A stretch of DNA of 64,000 nucleotides, taken from JACCZH01 sp963729445 (GTDB taxonomy: Bacteria; Chloroflexota; Chloroflexia; Thermomicrobiales; CFX8). The position numbers and the translations under genes are program-made. Positions 25,591 to 34,672 of the stretch are shown piece after piece; position 1 is the first letter of the stretch; every line of letters starts with the position of its first letter. Below the pieces are notes generated by a model. It worked only from the letters and a program-made list of their open reading frames with translations. It had not been told where the DNA came from and did no database searches. The stretch is taken from contig CAVSNU010000005.1 of the NCBI GenBank assembly GCA_963729445.1, forward strand, positions 124,001-188,000. The letters are read 5' to 3'.

Positions 25591-26955
25591 ATGCTCGACA
25601 CCGACACCAAACGCCGCATCGACACCGCCCGCGACATCCTCGTCGGCAAGGTGCCCGACCCCAAGATCCCAGGTCGAGCAGATCACCATCGCCCTGATCT
25701 ACAAGTTCATGGACGACATGGACGCCGAGGCCGAGGAGCTCGGCGGCAAGCGCAAGTTCTTCGCCGGCGAGTTCGCCCGCTACGGCTGGGCCAAGCTGAT
25801 GCGCTCCGGCCTCGGCGGCCACGAGATGCTCGAGCCTCTACGCCGAAGCCATCGCCAAGATGCCGGAGAACCCCGGCATCCCGCCGCTCTTCCGCGACAT
25901 CTTCAAGAACGCCTACCTGCCCTATCGCGACCCGGAAACGCTGCGCGCCTTCCTCAAGATCATCGACGAGTTCAGCTACGACCACTAGCGAGCGCCTGGG
26001 CGACGCCTTCGAGTATCTGCTCTCCGTGCTCGGCTCGCAGGGCGATGCCGGCCAGTTCCGCACCCCGCGCCACATCATCGATTTCATCGTCGAGATCATC
26101 GACCCGAAGAAGGACGAGACCGTCCTCGACCCCGCCTGCGGCACGGCCGGCTTCCTCATCTCCTCCTACAAGCACATCCTCAAGGCCAACACCGACGCCA
26201 AGGGCAACAGCACGCTGACGCCCGACGACAAGGGCCGCCTTGCGCCAGAACTTCAAGGGCTACGACATCTCGCCCGACATGGTGCGCCTCTCGCTGGTGA
26301 ACATGTACCTGCACGGCTTCACCGATCCGCACATCTACGAATACGACACCCTCACCAGCCGAGGACCGCTGGAACGAGTACGCCGACGTCATCCTCGCCA
26401 ACCCGCCCTTCATGTCGCCGAAGGGCGGCATCAAGCCGCACAACCGCTTCTCGGTCCAGTCCAAGCGCAGCGAAGTGCTGTTCGTGGACTACATGGCCGA
26501 GCACCTCACGCCCAACGGCCGCGCCGGCATCATCGTGCCCGAAGGCATCATCTTCCAGAGCCAGACCGCCTACAAAGCAGCTGCGCAAGATGCTGGTGGA
26601 GAACTACCTCGTCGCCGTCGTCTCGCTGCCGGCGGGCGTGTTCAATCCCTATTCCGGCGTCAAGACCTCGATCCTGATCCTCGACAAATCGCTGGCCAGG
26701 CAGAGCGACACCATCGCCTTCTTCAAGGTGGAGAACGACGGCTTCGGCCTCGGCGCCCAGCGCCGCGCCATCGACAAGAACGACCTGCCGCAAGTGCACG
26801 GCCGAGATTGACGAGTACCTGCGCCGCCTGCGCGCAAGGCAAGTCCGTCGCCGACTTTCAGCCCAGCCTCGGGCTGATCGTGCCGAAGGAAAAGATCGCC
26901 GCGAATGGCGACTACAACCTGAGCGGGGAGCGGTATCGGGAGGCTATCGCGCCAT
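25591..26955 (+). pseudogene. hsdM: Type I R-M DNA methyltransferase subunit M, multiply frameshifted
   Basis: Starts at an ATG with AAAGGAGACCC upstream. N-terminal helical domain (QITIALIYKFMDDMDAEAEE), then SERLGDAFEYLLSVLGSQ, GQFRTPRHIIDFIVEIIDP, SAM-binding motif I VLDPACGTAGFLISSYKHI, catalytic NPPF in DVILANPPFMSPKGGIKPHN, and MLVENYLVAVVSLPAGVFNP. The DPACGTAGF and NPPF pair identifies an N6-adenine methylase. At least seven single-base indels break the frame, including a TAG created by an extra T near 25987. After GERYREAI the frame runs close to the HsdS start, so M and S may be fused or overlapping in the correct sequence. Confidence 0.85.
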
Positions 26956-28150
26956 GCACTGCAATGGCCACTGGTTCCGCTTGCGGAAATCTGCGAATGT
27001 CGCAGTGACCTGTGGAATGCGGACACGAACGAGCCTCTGCGCGTCGTCACAGATTCTTCGGAATCACTGAATTTCACAAAGACCGGCTTCCTAGAGCTTG
27101 ACGATGTCGCGAGAACATCCAGTCGAGGTGTAAGCAGCTTGAGTCACGCTTGCTCCAATACGGCGACATTCGTTCTCGAAAGATCTGGCGGAGCCCGACA
27201 CAGCACTGTCGGCCGTGTCGCTCTCTTCAACCTCTCAAGTGGCGAATACGTCGTATCAGCAACTTCACATCACGGATCAGAGCAGTCAATCAACGGGCGG
27301 ATCCTATTTATATCTGGCTAGTGCTGAACTGCTTCTACCAGACAGGCACAACTGATGCATTGCAGAAACGATCACCAGCGGCATCTGCAATCTCGATAAT
27401 CCGCGCGACTACTAAGCACTTCCAAATCCCCCTGCCGCCGCTGGAGGTGCAGAAGGAGATCGTGGCGGAGATCGAGGGCTACCAGAAAGTCATCGACGGC
27501 GCCCGCGCCGTCCTCGACAACTACCGCCCCCACATCCCCATCCACCCTGACTGGCCGATGGTGGAGTTAGGGGAGGTCTGCGAGATCAATCCGGAGACTA
27601 TCAATCCCGTTTCAGAATATCCGAATCAGACGGTTTTCTACGTCGATATTTCGTCAGTTGAAAGCGAAACGGGTAGGTTTCTGGGGTACAAGGAAATCGC
27701 CTCATCGGAAGCTCCAAGTCGGGCGCGGCGCGGTATCCGCGGAGGCGATGTTCTTCTGTCAACAGTACGCCCTAACCTGAAGGCCTTCACTCTTCTACGT
27801 GAGGTGTGTGATCGCGCAATTGCTTCAACGGGATTCGCCGTACTCCGTGCACGGAATGGAGTGGCTGAACCGGCGTTCATTCTTGCCTGGGTATCATCAG
27901 ATCATGCTGTGAGCCAAATGGTAGCCATGATGGGCAAAGGGGCATATCCGAGTATCAATCAGTCAGATGTTTCTGCTATTAGGATCCCTCTCCCACCCCT
28001 CGCCACGCAACAGCGAATCGTCGCCGAGATCGAAACCGAGCGGGCCCTGGTCTCCACCAACCGGGAACTGATCACCCGTTTCGAGAAGAAGATGCCGCCG
28101 CCATCGCCCGCGTCTGGGGTGACGACGTACCTATTTCAGGGGAGGCGTAA
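26956..28150 (+). pseudogene. hsdS: Type I R-M specificity subunit S, frameshifted
   Basis: Two target-recognition domains are visible. The first begins LQWPLVPLAEICECRSDLWN and ends in IPLPPLEVQKEIVAEIEGYQ. The second begins WPMVELGEVCEINPETINP and ends IPLPPLATQQRIVAEIETER, each followed by the conserved coiled-coil spacer. The repeat of WP-V-LGE and IPLPPL is diagnostic of HsdS. The second half is continuous from about 27420; the first half needs several frame changes. The C-terminus, after one indel near 28092, reads AIARVWGDDVPISGEA and stops at 28150. Base composition is more AT-rich than the flanks, as is usual for variable recognition domains. Confidence 0.8.
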
Positions 28151-28153
28151 GCG

Positions 28154-28883
28154 ATGGAAGAAGCCGCCGGAGCTCTACGAGCTACCTGCCGCTCTCCTTC
28201 AAGAGCCCGAAGGAGCAGGAATACATCGCCTTTCTCTGGGACGCGTTCGAGACCAACTACACCCACGGCAAATACCAGTTCGCCTTCCTCGCCTACCACA
28301 TGCTCACCATGAGCTTCGTCTATTTCAACATCTGGCAGATCAGGCAGGCGAACCGTGGGACTTCGAGAAGGCCTGATCGGTTTCGCAAGGACATGGAGAA
28401 ACAACTTCTCGAAGCGACCTCGCCATTTACGTTTTCAGCACGGTGAACGAGAGCAGCGTGCTGCGCTTCCTCAAGCTGATCGCGCTGTGACAACGGCAAG
28501 ATCGGCACCTACGCGAAGTTGGTGCACGACCGCAACGATACCGCCCATCCCAACGGTAACATCTTCTTCAGCACCCAGATGCACTCGACGCGAAAGATCA
28601 ATGAGATCCTCGCATGGTCAACGAAATCCAAACCCACTCAAACTCAATCATCGAGCACTGCTACCGTGAGTTTCTTCTCAACAATCACGACCCCGAAGAT
28701 CGCGAATACCCTGAGGCGGCTGATCAGATCCGCGAGGTATTGATTCACGAAAATTATCTCTCCAAAAGAGATATTGATATCTGCTTGGGTTATGACGTTT
28801 CCGCACTCATTGCTCACGAGCATCACTCAAAAATGGAAGACCTTCATCGCGCGCTTGACACGGAATACCTTGAAAATGAATGA
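28154..28883 (+). pseudogene. HEPN-like protein at the end of the type I R-M operon, frameshifted
   Basis: About 240 codons starting 3 bases after hsdS. Joined frames read SFKSPKEQEYIAFLWDAFET, YQFAFLAYHMLTMSFVYFNI, then SSVLRFLKLIALDNGKIGTY, KLVHDRNDTAHPNGNIFF, and a clean last 90 residues ending HHSKMEDLHRALDTEYLENE. RNDTAH fits the R-polar-x3-4-H motif of HEPN RNases and the surrounding all-helical pattern agrees. Such proteins are known companions of type I R-M operons. At least two frameshifts are present between 28160 and 28500. The role is inferred: an RNase that backs up or guards the R-M system. Confidence 0.6.
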
Positions 28884-28896
28884 CCCCATGCGCGCC

Positions 28897-30465
28897 TCAT
28901 CCCCCAAACACCACCTTTCCACCCGCAATCGTCGTCTCAACGTTCAGGTCAAACAGCGCGTCCGGCTTCACCGCGAACGGATCATCCGACAGCACCGCGA
29001 AGTCGCCGAGCTTGCCGGCAGTGATCGAACCTTTGTCGTGCTCTTCGAAGGCTCCGTATGCCGGCCAGGCACCAAAGAGCTTGAAGGCCTGGGCGACGGT
29101 GAGCGCTTCGTCCGGCACATAGGTGCCGCCGCTCAACGTCCGGCGGGTGACGGCGCAGGCGATGTTGAAGAGGGGGGCGATGCCGTCGGGGATGGAGCCG
29201 GTGGAGTCGCTGCAGCCGATGACGCCGAAGCCGCGATCGACGAGGGTGCGCAGCCGGAAGCGGCGCGGCCAGCGTTGGGAGTTGGGCAGGGAGAGCACGT
29301 CACCCTGGGCGTAGATGAAGGCCGGGGTGGTGATGGTCAGGATGCCGAGCTTCTGGACACGATCGATGTCTTCGTCGTCGATCAGGTAGTCGGCGGAGTG
29401 CTCGATGCGGTGGCGGTGCGGAGCGGGACAGCGGCGCAAGGCTTCCTCGACGCCGTCGGCAATCAGGCGGATGGCCGGCTGGGAGCAGACGTGCATCCAG
29501 AGCTGCTGGCCGGCGGCGTGGGCGCGGCAGATGAACTCGATCAGCTCGTCCTCTTCCCACTTGAGGTCATAGATCCGGTTACCATAGCCATCGTGGCCAA
29601 CACCGTCCACAAAGATCTTGACCCCGCCGAAGCGCATCCAGTCGTTGCCGAAGCCCGGCTTCAGGCCCATCGCCAGCAGGCCGTCCAGGTCGATCTGGTG
29701 TCCCACGTGAGGGTACATCCGGAAGCGGATCGGCAGCTCGTTCGACTCTTGCAGGTCCTGCACAGCCAGCATGTCGTGTTCTGAATACGGCAGGTTGTGA
29801 ATCGTGGTGACACCCTTGGAGATGAAGAGCTCGACGGCTTTCTCACGGATCGCGCCAGTTACCTGCTCGCGGGTGAACGGCGGCACGAGATCCCAGACTT
29901 CGGTCAGGACGCCGGTCGGTGTGCCGTCCTCGGCGCGATGCAGAACCGTTCCGCGCGGCGGCTCACCGTCCCAGAGCCCGAGCTCTTTCAGGGCCAGTGT
30001 GTTCAGCATGGAGACGTGCAGGCTGGAGTGGATGGCGATCGGGTGCTGGTCGGAGATGGCGTCCAGCTCCTGGCGAGTAAAGAGTCGTCCCTCCTCCACA
30101 CGCGCGTAGAGGTTGAACGAGCAGCGCACCACAAGCCACTCCCCCGGCGGTGTCATACGGATACGCTCGCGGATAGCGTCAGCGATGGAGACCAGCGTGT
30201 TGTGTGGCGGAGTCGTTACGGAGAGGCAGAGCGTCAGGGCACAGCAGGTCATCTCAAAATGGGCGTGGCCGTCGATGAAACCCGGTACCACGACGCGCCC
30301 AGCGGCATCGAACACGTCTGCACCGTTCGCCGCTGCCAGCACATCACGGTTTGAGCCGACCAGCGTGATCCGGCCGTCCCTGACGAGCGCGGCCTCAGCC
30401 CGCGGCATCGCCGGGTCCATCGTCCGCAACCTGCCGTTGACGAGCGCGATCGATCCGTCCTGCAT
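28897..30465 (-). CDS. Amidohydrolase (YtcJ-like)
   Basis: 522 residues from the second ATG, which has CGGAGG 6 bases upstream. VVVPGFIDGHAHFEM carries the HxH metal motif; FGGVKIFVDGVGHDGYGNRI, LWMHVCSQPAIRLIADGVEE and HRIEHSADYLIDD supply the other ligands, and SDSTGSIPDGIAPLFNIACA the catalytic aspartate. The end GGKVVFGG is the usual beta-sandwich return. The family hydrolyses cyclic amides or N-formyl compounds; substrate unknown. It faces the end of the R-M operon with only 13 bases between stops. Confidence 0.88.
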   Translation of the reverse strand: MQDGSIALVNGRLRTMDPAMPRAEAALVRDGRITLVGSNRDVLAAANGADVFDAAGRVVVPGFIDGHAHFEMTCCALTLCLSVTTPPHNTLVSIADAIRERIRMTPPGEWLVVRCSFNLYARVEEGRLFTRQELDAISDQHPIAIHSSLHVSMLNTLALKELGLWDGEPPRGTVLHRAEDGTPTGVLTEVWDLVPPFTREQVTGAIREKAVELFISKGVTTIHNLPYSEHDMLAVQDLQESNELPIRFRMYPHVGHQIDLDGLLAMGLKPGFGNDWMRFGGVKIFVDGVGHDGYGNRIYDLKWEEDELIEFICRAHAAGQQLWMHVCSQPAIRLIADGVEEALRRCPAPHRHRIEHSADYLIDDEDIDRVQKLGILTITTPAFIYAQGDVLSLPNSQRWPRRFRLRTLVDRGFGVIGCSDSTGSIPDGIAPLFNIACAVTRRTLSGGTYVPDEALTVAQAFKLFGAWPAYGAFEEHDKGSITAGKLGDFAVLSDDPFAVKPDALFDLNVETTIAGGKVVFGG

Positions 30466-30669
30466 TGTGTGCCTCCGTGCCATGCGTACTCGTGCTGTCT
30501 CTCACGTCAAGGATCATAGATGAGAATCGTCTTCCCCACTCGGAGGCCGCCCCCGGTCGTTCCACTTGCATGAACGTTGACGGCATCACGTCGGGCGTTG
30601 GTCGTCGAATTGCTTATCCTTGCTGCATAGAGGGAGCCGCTATCCTGATGATTCAACGCTTGGAGCCGT

Positions 30670-31200
30670 GTGGTGATCGATCAACCCGTGCCTGATGGGC
30701 AGTTGTCTGCCGAACAGATCCGGCCACGTTCCGAGCCGAGCCAGAGGATCGATGCTCGCGCGCTCCGGGCCTGGCGGGTAACGGGCGTGCTTGAGTCCGC
30801 CGTCATCTTCCTGGTCGCGGCTGGCGTTAGCGTTATTATCAGGCAGCTGGGACTCTCCTGGTGGATCGCCGGCGCGGTTCTGGCGCTGGCCGGGCTCGCC
30901 GGCGTCGTCTTGATCTGGCTCGTGCCGCTCGTTCGCTGGCGGCACTGGCGCTATGAGGTGACCGAGCAGCAGCTGGACCTGCAACGCGGAATCGTGACGC
31001 TCACCCGAACCGTCGTGCCGATGGTAAGGGTTCAGCATGTCGATACGAAACAGGGACCAATCCTCAGACGCTACGGACTCGCCTCGGTTGAGATCGCCAC
31101 GGCAGCCGGTACACAGGAGATTCCGGCCCTGGCGGTCGATGTCGCCGACGAGCTGCGCACCCGCATTGCCCGGACAGCCGGGGTGGCCGAAGATGTCTGA
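30670..31200 (+). CDS. Bacterial PH-domain membrane protein (YdbS-like)
   Basis: 176 residues with GTG start. Two hydrophobic helices (about 43-62 and 68-90) precede a bPH2 domain (WRYEVTEQQLDLQRGIVTLT, VPMVRVQHVDTKQGPILRRY, GLASVEIATAAG). Proteins of this type come in pairs with a larger YdbT-like partner; here the next gene starts 8 bases inside this one. Function in membrane stress or export is only known in a few organisms. Confidence 0.88.
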   Translation: MVIDQPVPDGQLSAEQIRPRSEPSQRIDARALRAWRVTGVLESAVIFLVAAGVSVIIRQLGLSWWIAGAVLALAGLAGVVLIWLVPLVRWRHWRYEVTEQQLDLQRGIVTLTRTVVPMVRVQHVDTKQGPILRRYGLASVEIATAAGTQEIPALAVDVADELRTRIARTAGVAEDV

Positions 31201-32650
31201 GCCTCTCCGCCTCCATCCGGCCGCGATCGTGCTGTGGACGCTCCGGTTCGCCCGCGAGTTGTTCATTCCGGCCATCATCCCACTCTTCATCCAGTTCTTT
31301 CGACAAGGACTCGATGTTCTCAGTACCCGTACCGTATGGCTCGTCGCCGCTGGTGTGCTCGTCCTGCTCGGAGCATCGGCGACGTACGGCGTCCTGGCCT
31401 GGCGACGCTTCACCTACCGGGTTGAAGACGGCGAGCTACGCGTCGAGCAAGGAGTCATCAGCCAGAAGCGGCGCTACATCCCACTGGAGCGCATCCAGGC
31501 TGTTGATGTCTCTCAAGGGGTGCTCCAGCGCCTGCTCGGCGTCGTCAGCGTGCAGGTCGAGACGGCGAGCGGCGGGGGTGGACGACCGGAGGTGTCGCTG
31601 GCCGCGGTCTCTCGTCAGGACGCCGATCGGCTCCGTCACGCGCTGGCCGGGCACGCGGAGACGGTCGAGCGCCGTCAGGAGATGAGGGCGACGGCACCAG
31701 TGCGCCGGCTCTCGTTAGGTGACCTACTGATCGCAGGAAGCACGTCGGGCCGGGTTGGCGTTGCGTTCTCGATCGTTGCGTCGGCGCTCGCGTTCGCAGA
31801 TGACCTGATCCCGTTCGACCTGCTTAGGATCCAGTTCGACCGCTTTTACGGCGTTGGTACCGTGCTCCTGGCGGGCAGTATCCTCATCGGGTTTGTCTGG
31901 CTGCTGGGAGTGCTTGGCACGGCGCTCGCCCACGCCGGGTTCACCCTGACCCGCGACGGCAATACCCTCACGATCGAGCGTGGTCTGCTGGAACGCCGGC
32001 ACGCGACGATCCCGATCGACCGCATCCAGGCCATTCGGATCGTTGAGGGGATATTGCGCCAACCGTTCGGGTTGGTCGAGCTGCGCATCGACAGTGCCGG
32101 TTACGGCCAGCATGCCGGTGAATCGACCGTCCTCTTCCCGTTGTTGCGCCGGCGTGATGTCTTGCCCTTCCTCCAGGAAATGACCCCGACCCTGGCCGTC
32201 CTCGCAGATTTCAACAGACTGCCATCGCGCGCCAGGCGTCGCTACGTCTTCCGCTTCTCGCAGGTGGCCCCGGCCATGGTGCTAGCGATCCTGCTGCCGG
32301 TGCTGCTGCTCCCATGGGGGCTCGCGGCGCTCCTGCTCATTCCGTCCGCGATGCTGCTCGGGCTGTGGCAATACCATGACGCCGGCTGGGTTGTCGTGCA
32401 GGACACGCTCCTGATCCGCTCGCGACTGCTCGCTCGCACGACCGCCATCATGCCGCGTCGCCGGATCCAACAGGGAGAGTCCCGCCGTTCGCCGTTCCAG
32501 CGGCGCGCCGCGCTGGCAACGTTCATCGCCCGGGTCGCGTCCGGTGGAAGCGGCGCAGCCATCGACCTCCAGCACATGGATGAGCAGGATGCAGGGGCGC
32601 TCCTGGCCTGGCTCGCACCTGGGCGACGGGCAGGACCAGTTATACGATGA
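31193..32650 (+). CDS. Bacterial PH-domain membrane protein (YdbT-like)
   Basis: 485 residues. Three bPH2 modules alternate with membrane helices: RFTYRVEDGELRVEQGVISQ with RRYIPLERIQAVDVSQGVLQ; FTLTRDGNTLTIERGLLERR with IPIDRIQAIRIVEGILRQPF; and a C-terminal VVQDTLLIRSRLLARTTAIM with PRRRIQQGESRRSPFQRR. It overlaps and is cotranscribed with the smaller partner, forming the ydbS-ydbT type pair. Confidence 0.88.
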   Translation: MSEPLRLHPAAIVLWTLRFARELFIPAIIPLFIQFFRQGLDVLSTRTVWLVAAGVLVLLGASATYGVLAWRRFTYRVEDGELRVEQGVISQKRRYIPLERIQAVDVSQGVLQRLLGVVSVQVETASGGGGRPEVSLAAVSRQDADRLRHALAGHAETVERRQEMRATAPVRRLSLGDLLIAGSTSGRVGVAFSIVASALAFADDLIPFDLLRIQFDRFYGVGTVLLAGSILIGFVWLLGVLGTALAHAGFTLTRDGNTLTIERGLLERRHATIPIDRIQAIRIVEGILRQPFGLVELRIDSAGYGQHAGESTVLFPLLRRRDVLPFLQEMTPTLAVLADFNRLPSRARRRYVFRFSQVAPAMVLAILLPVLLLPWGLAALLLIPSAMLLGLWQYHDAGWVVVQDTLLIRSRLLARTTAIMPRRRIQQGESRRSPFQRRAALATFIARVASGGSGAAIDLQHMDEQDAGALLAWLAPGRRAGPVIR

Positions 32651-32666
32651 CGTGCGGGACCAGGCC

Positions 32667-33125
32667 CTAACCCTGGTGAACAACCAGCGCCTCATCTTCA
32701 AGAACCGGCCCAACCACCTCCAGCGCACGTCCTCCCCGGGCGAAGACCTCGCGGATGGGGAGCGCCAGCGCCTCGGGTGGATTCCCACGGTGGGCGCGTA
32801 GCCGCTCACCACTGAGGGCGAACACAACCCTGCCGATGCCGCTGTTGTAGATAGCGACCGAGCACATAGCGCACGGCTCGGTGCTGGCGTACATCGTGCA
32901 GCGCGATAGCAGATCGGCATCGAACTGGCGGGCGGCGTCACGCGCGACCTTGAGCTCGGGGTGGGCGGTGAGGTCGGCGTCGGTCAGGGGGGTGTTCTCT
33001 GCTTCCAGCAACACCTGATCCCGATCGTCAACCAGCAGCGCTCCGAAGGGAGGATTACCGTGTTCGCGGGCTCGTTCCGCCACCGCGATGACGGCTCTGA
33101 TGTGGCGCAGGTCGGGGTCGTGCAT
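32667..33125 (-). CDS. Nucleoside deaminase (cytidine/deoxycytidylate-like)
   Basis: 152 residues from an ATG with AGAAAGGA upstream. The zinc site is TAHPELKVARDAAR (HxE) and TEPCAMCSVAIYNSGIGRVV (PCxxC). NPPFGALLVDDRDQVLLEAE is the typical substrate-binding beginning. The family includes guanine and cytosine deaminases and TadA; the neighbourhood has no tRNA or purine genes, so the substrate is open. Convergent with the PH-domain pair. Confidence 0.88.
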   Translation of the reverse strand: MHDPDLRHIRAVIAVAERAREHGNPPFGALLVDDRDQVLLEAENTPLTDADLTAHPELKVARDAARQFDADLLSRCTMYASTEPCAMCSVAIYNSGIGRVVFALSGERLRAHRGNPPEALALPIREVFARGGRALEVVGPVLEDEALVVHQG

Positions 33126-33197
33126 GGGGCGGTCCTTTCTGCATAGAACGGTCACGCCCATCTTGCCATAGCGACCACGAACCACAATATGAACGGC

Positions 33198-33224
33198 CCT
33201 GCTCTCCACGAACTGGAGAGCAGG
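33198..33224 (-). terminator. Perfect hairpin after the cupin gene
   Basis: CCTGCTCTCC and GGAGAGCAGG form a 10-base perfect stem with a 7-base loop, between the end of the cupin gene (33253) and the start of the deaminase gene (33125). It probably ends the cupin transcript. There is no T-run on the minus strand. Confidence 0.5.
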
Positions 33225-33252
33225 ACGCTTCCTTTCAGGAAAGGGAGGCGGA

Positions 33253-33723
33253 CTATGCGCCGGAAAGCATCTCCACATGGTGGCGCTTGCAGATGCCGGC
33301 CATCTCGTAGCGATCGGGCGCGCCATGCTGAGCGATCTCGCTCATCTCACACAGGAACGTCTCGTGACCGCCGGGCGCGAGGCTCACCATGACGCGTCCA
33401 ACGGATGTTCCGATGTTCTTGAGACTATGCGCCGTTCCGGCGGGAATGAACGCCGTGTCGCCGCTCGACGCCGGCACGGTCTCCTGGCCCAGCAAGATGG
33501 CAAACCTGCCTTCGATAATGTAGATCGCCTTGTTCTCGCGGTGGCAGATGTGAGGCGGTGATCCGGCGCCGGGCTGCACGATCTGCTCGATCATCGAGTA
33601 GGCGCCCCCGGTATCTTCCGCGCGAATTCTCGGGACGATCTGCATACCCATCATCGAACAAGGCTGAATCTCTGCAGTCGTGACGAGCCGGGGTGCCTCG
33701 GTCATGATCATGTTGTGGCTCAT
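33253..33723 (-). CDS. Cupin domain protein
   Basis: 156 residues, one cupin barrel. Motif 1 is seen as GSPPHICHRENKAIYIIEGR (His, His, Glu) and motif 2 as PAGTAHSLKNIG (His). A GGA-rich site (AGAGAGGACCATACCCC region) precedes the ATG. It probably binds a metal; it could be a sugar or small-molecule enzyme or sensor. Stand-alone gene. Confidence 0.85.
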   Translation of the reverse strand: MSHNMIMTEAPRLVTTAEIQPCSMMGMQIVPRIRAEDTGGAYSMIEQIVQPGAGSPPHICHRENKAIYIIEGRFAILLGQETVPASSGDTAFIPAGTAHSLKNIGTSVGRVMVSLAPGGHETFLCEMSEIAQHGAPDRYEMAGICKRHHVEMLSGA

Positions 33724-33931
33724 GGGGTATGGTCCTCTCTACACACCAGACACACCAGTTGCGTGCCCCAGCCACCCTCGATGTGGCTGCGCCCCATAAG
33801 AGTCGTCACGCCCAACACCTTCGTTGAGCCGTGATCTATTGTGCCGTCGAATCCGGTCCATCGCATCGGCCAAAAGGAGTATTCGTGGCACGGACAGATC
33901 CGCGCGCTAGGGACGGTGAACCAATCCGCCC

Positions 33932-34597
33932 GTGAACGCAACAGACAAGTTAGAGATGGATGACGACAGACTGATCGCCGCGGTCAGCGCAGGCGATCAT
34001 GCGGCCCTACGAACACTCTTTGACCGGCACGCGCCCTGGGTCGCCCGACGGCTGCGGCGAGTCCTGCCGGTGGACGCTGTCGAAGATGTGTTGCAAGAGA
34101 CCTTCATCGCCGTCTGGAAAGGTGCAGGACGTTACCACGGCGGAGGTGATGTCGGAGCCTGGATCTGGGGTATCGCGCGCAGGCAGGCAGCACTCTGGAT
34201 GCGCAAACACGGACGAGCACTGCCGGTCTGGGACGCAGACGAGTCCGACGGCCCGGAGATGCAAGCGGTGAACCGCGTCGATATCGAACGAGCTCTCGAA
34301 GGGCTCGGACCCAACGGCAGCGAGCAACGCCGACTGGCACGGCTCGTCTTCATCGAGGATCGTCCGCTGGCCGAGGTCGCGCAGGAGCTGGGCATCCCGG
34401 TGGGGACCGTGAAAAGTCGCCTCTATCGGGTGCGGCGCGTATTACAGGAAGCGCTGGGAAAGAACCACGATCATGATCGATCCCGACAGCCGCTGGGACT
34501 GGTCCAGCCGTTTGCCTGCCGATCGGTGGTCCATGATCGCGGCAGCAGTCCTCATCACGATCGGACTCTGCACGGTCACCCTGCAAGGGGCGCGTGA
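33932..34597 (+). CDS. ECF sigma factor
   Basis: GTG start; 221 residues, though the sigma domains end near residue 180 at EALGKNHDHD. Region 2: LRTLFDRHAPWVARRLRRVL, VEDVLQETFIAVWKGAGRYH and GAWIWGIARRQAALWMRK. Region 4: RLVFIEDRPLAEVAQELGIP, VGTVKSRLYRVRRVLQEAL. The final 40 residues are low-complexity and lie over the small membrane protein frame at 34473, so the true stop may reflect overlapping genes. No zinc-finger anti-sigma gene follows. Confidence 0.85.
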   Translation: MNATDKLEMDDDRLIAAVSAGDHAALRTLFDRHAPWVARRLRRVLPVDAVEDVLQETFIAVWKGAGRYHGGGDVGAWIWGIARRQAALWMRKHGRALPVWDADESDGPEMQAVNRVDIERALEGLGPNGSEQRRLARLVFIEDRPLAEVAQELGIPVGTVKSRLYRVRRVLQEALGKNHDHDRSRQPLGLVQPFACRSVVHDRGSSPHHDRTLHGHPARGA

Positions 34598-34619
34598 CAC
34601 CGGAGACGATGGCCTCTAG
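34473..34619 (+). CDS. 48-residue single-span membrane protein overlapping the ECF sigma gene
   Basis: ATG at 34473 opens a 48-residue frame: a polar start with four W/R-rich turns (MIDPDSRWDWSSRLPADRWS), one hydrophobic helix (MIAAAVLITIGLCTVTL) and a short acidic tail ending at TAG 34617-34619. AGGAAGCGCTGGGAAAG lies upstream. It overlaps the last 125 bases of the sigma gene in another frame. Position right after region 4 and the N-in membrane topology are those of a minimal membrane anti-sigma factor. That role is inference. Confidence 0.5.
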   Translation: MIDPDSRWDWSSRLPADRWSMIAAAVLITIGLCTVTLQGARDTGDDGL

Positions 34620-34672
34620 GCCATACTTCCTCATATACAGGTCGCAGCCAATCATGCAATGATGCGTGCACA

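Noticed and set aside
29797..30354. Long plus-strand ORFs opposite the amidohydrolase
   Set aside because: Shadow frames of a well-supported minus-strand gene; composition and lack of family match.
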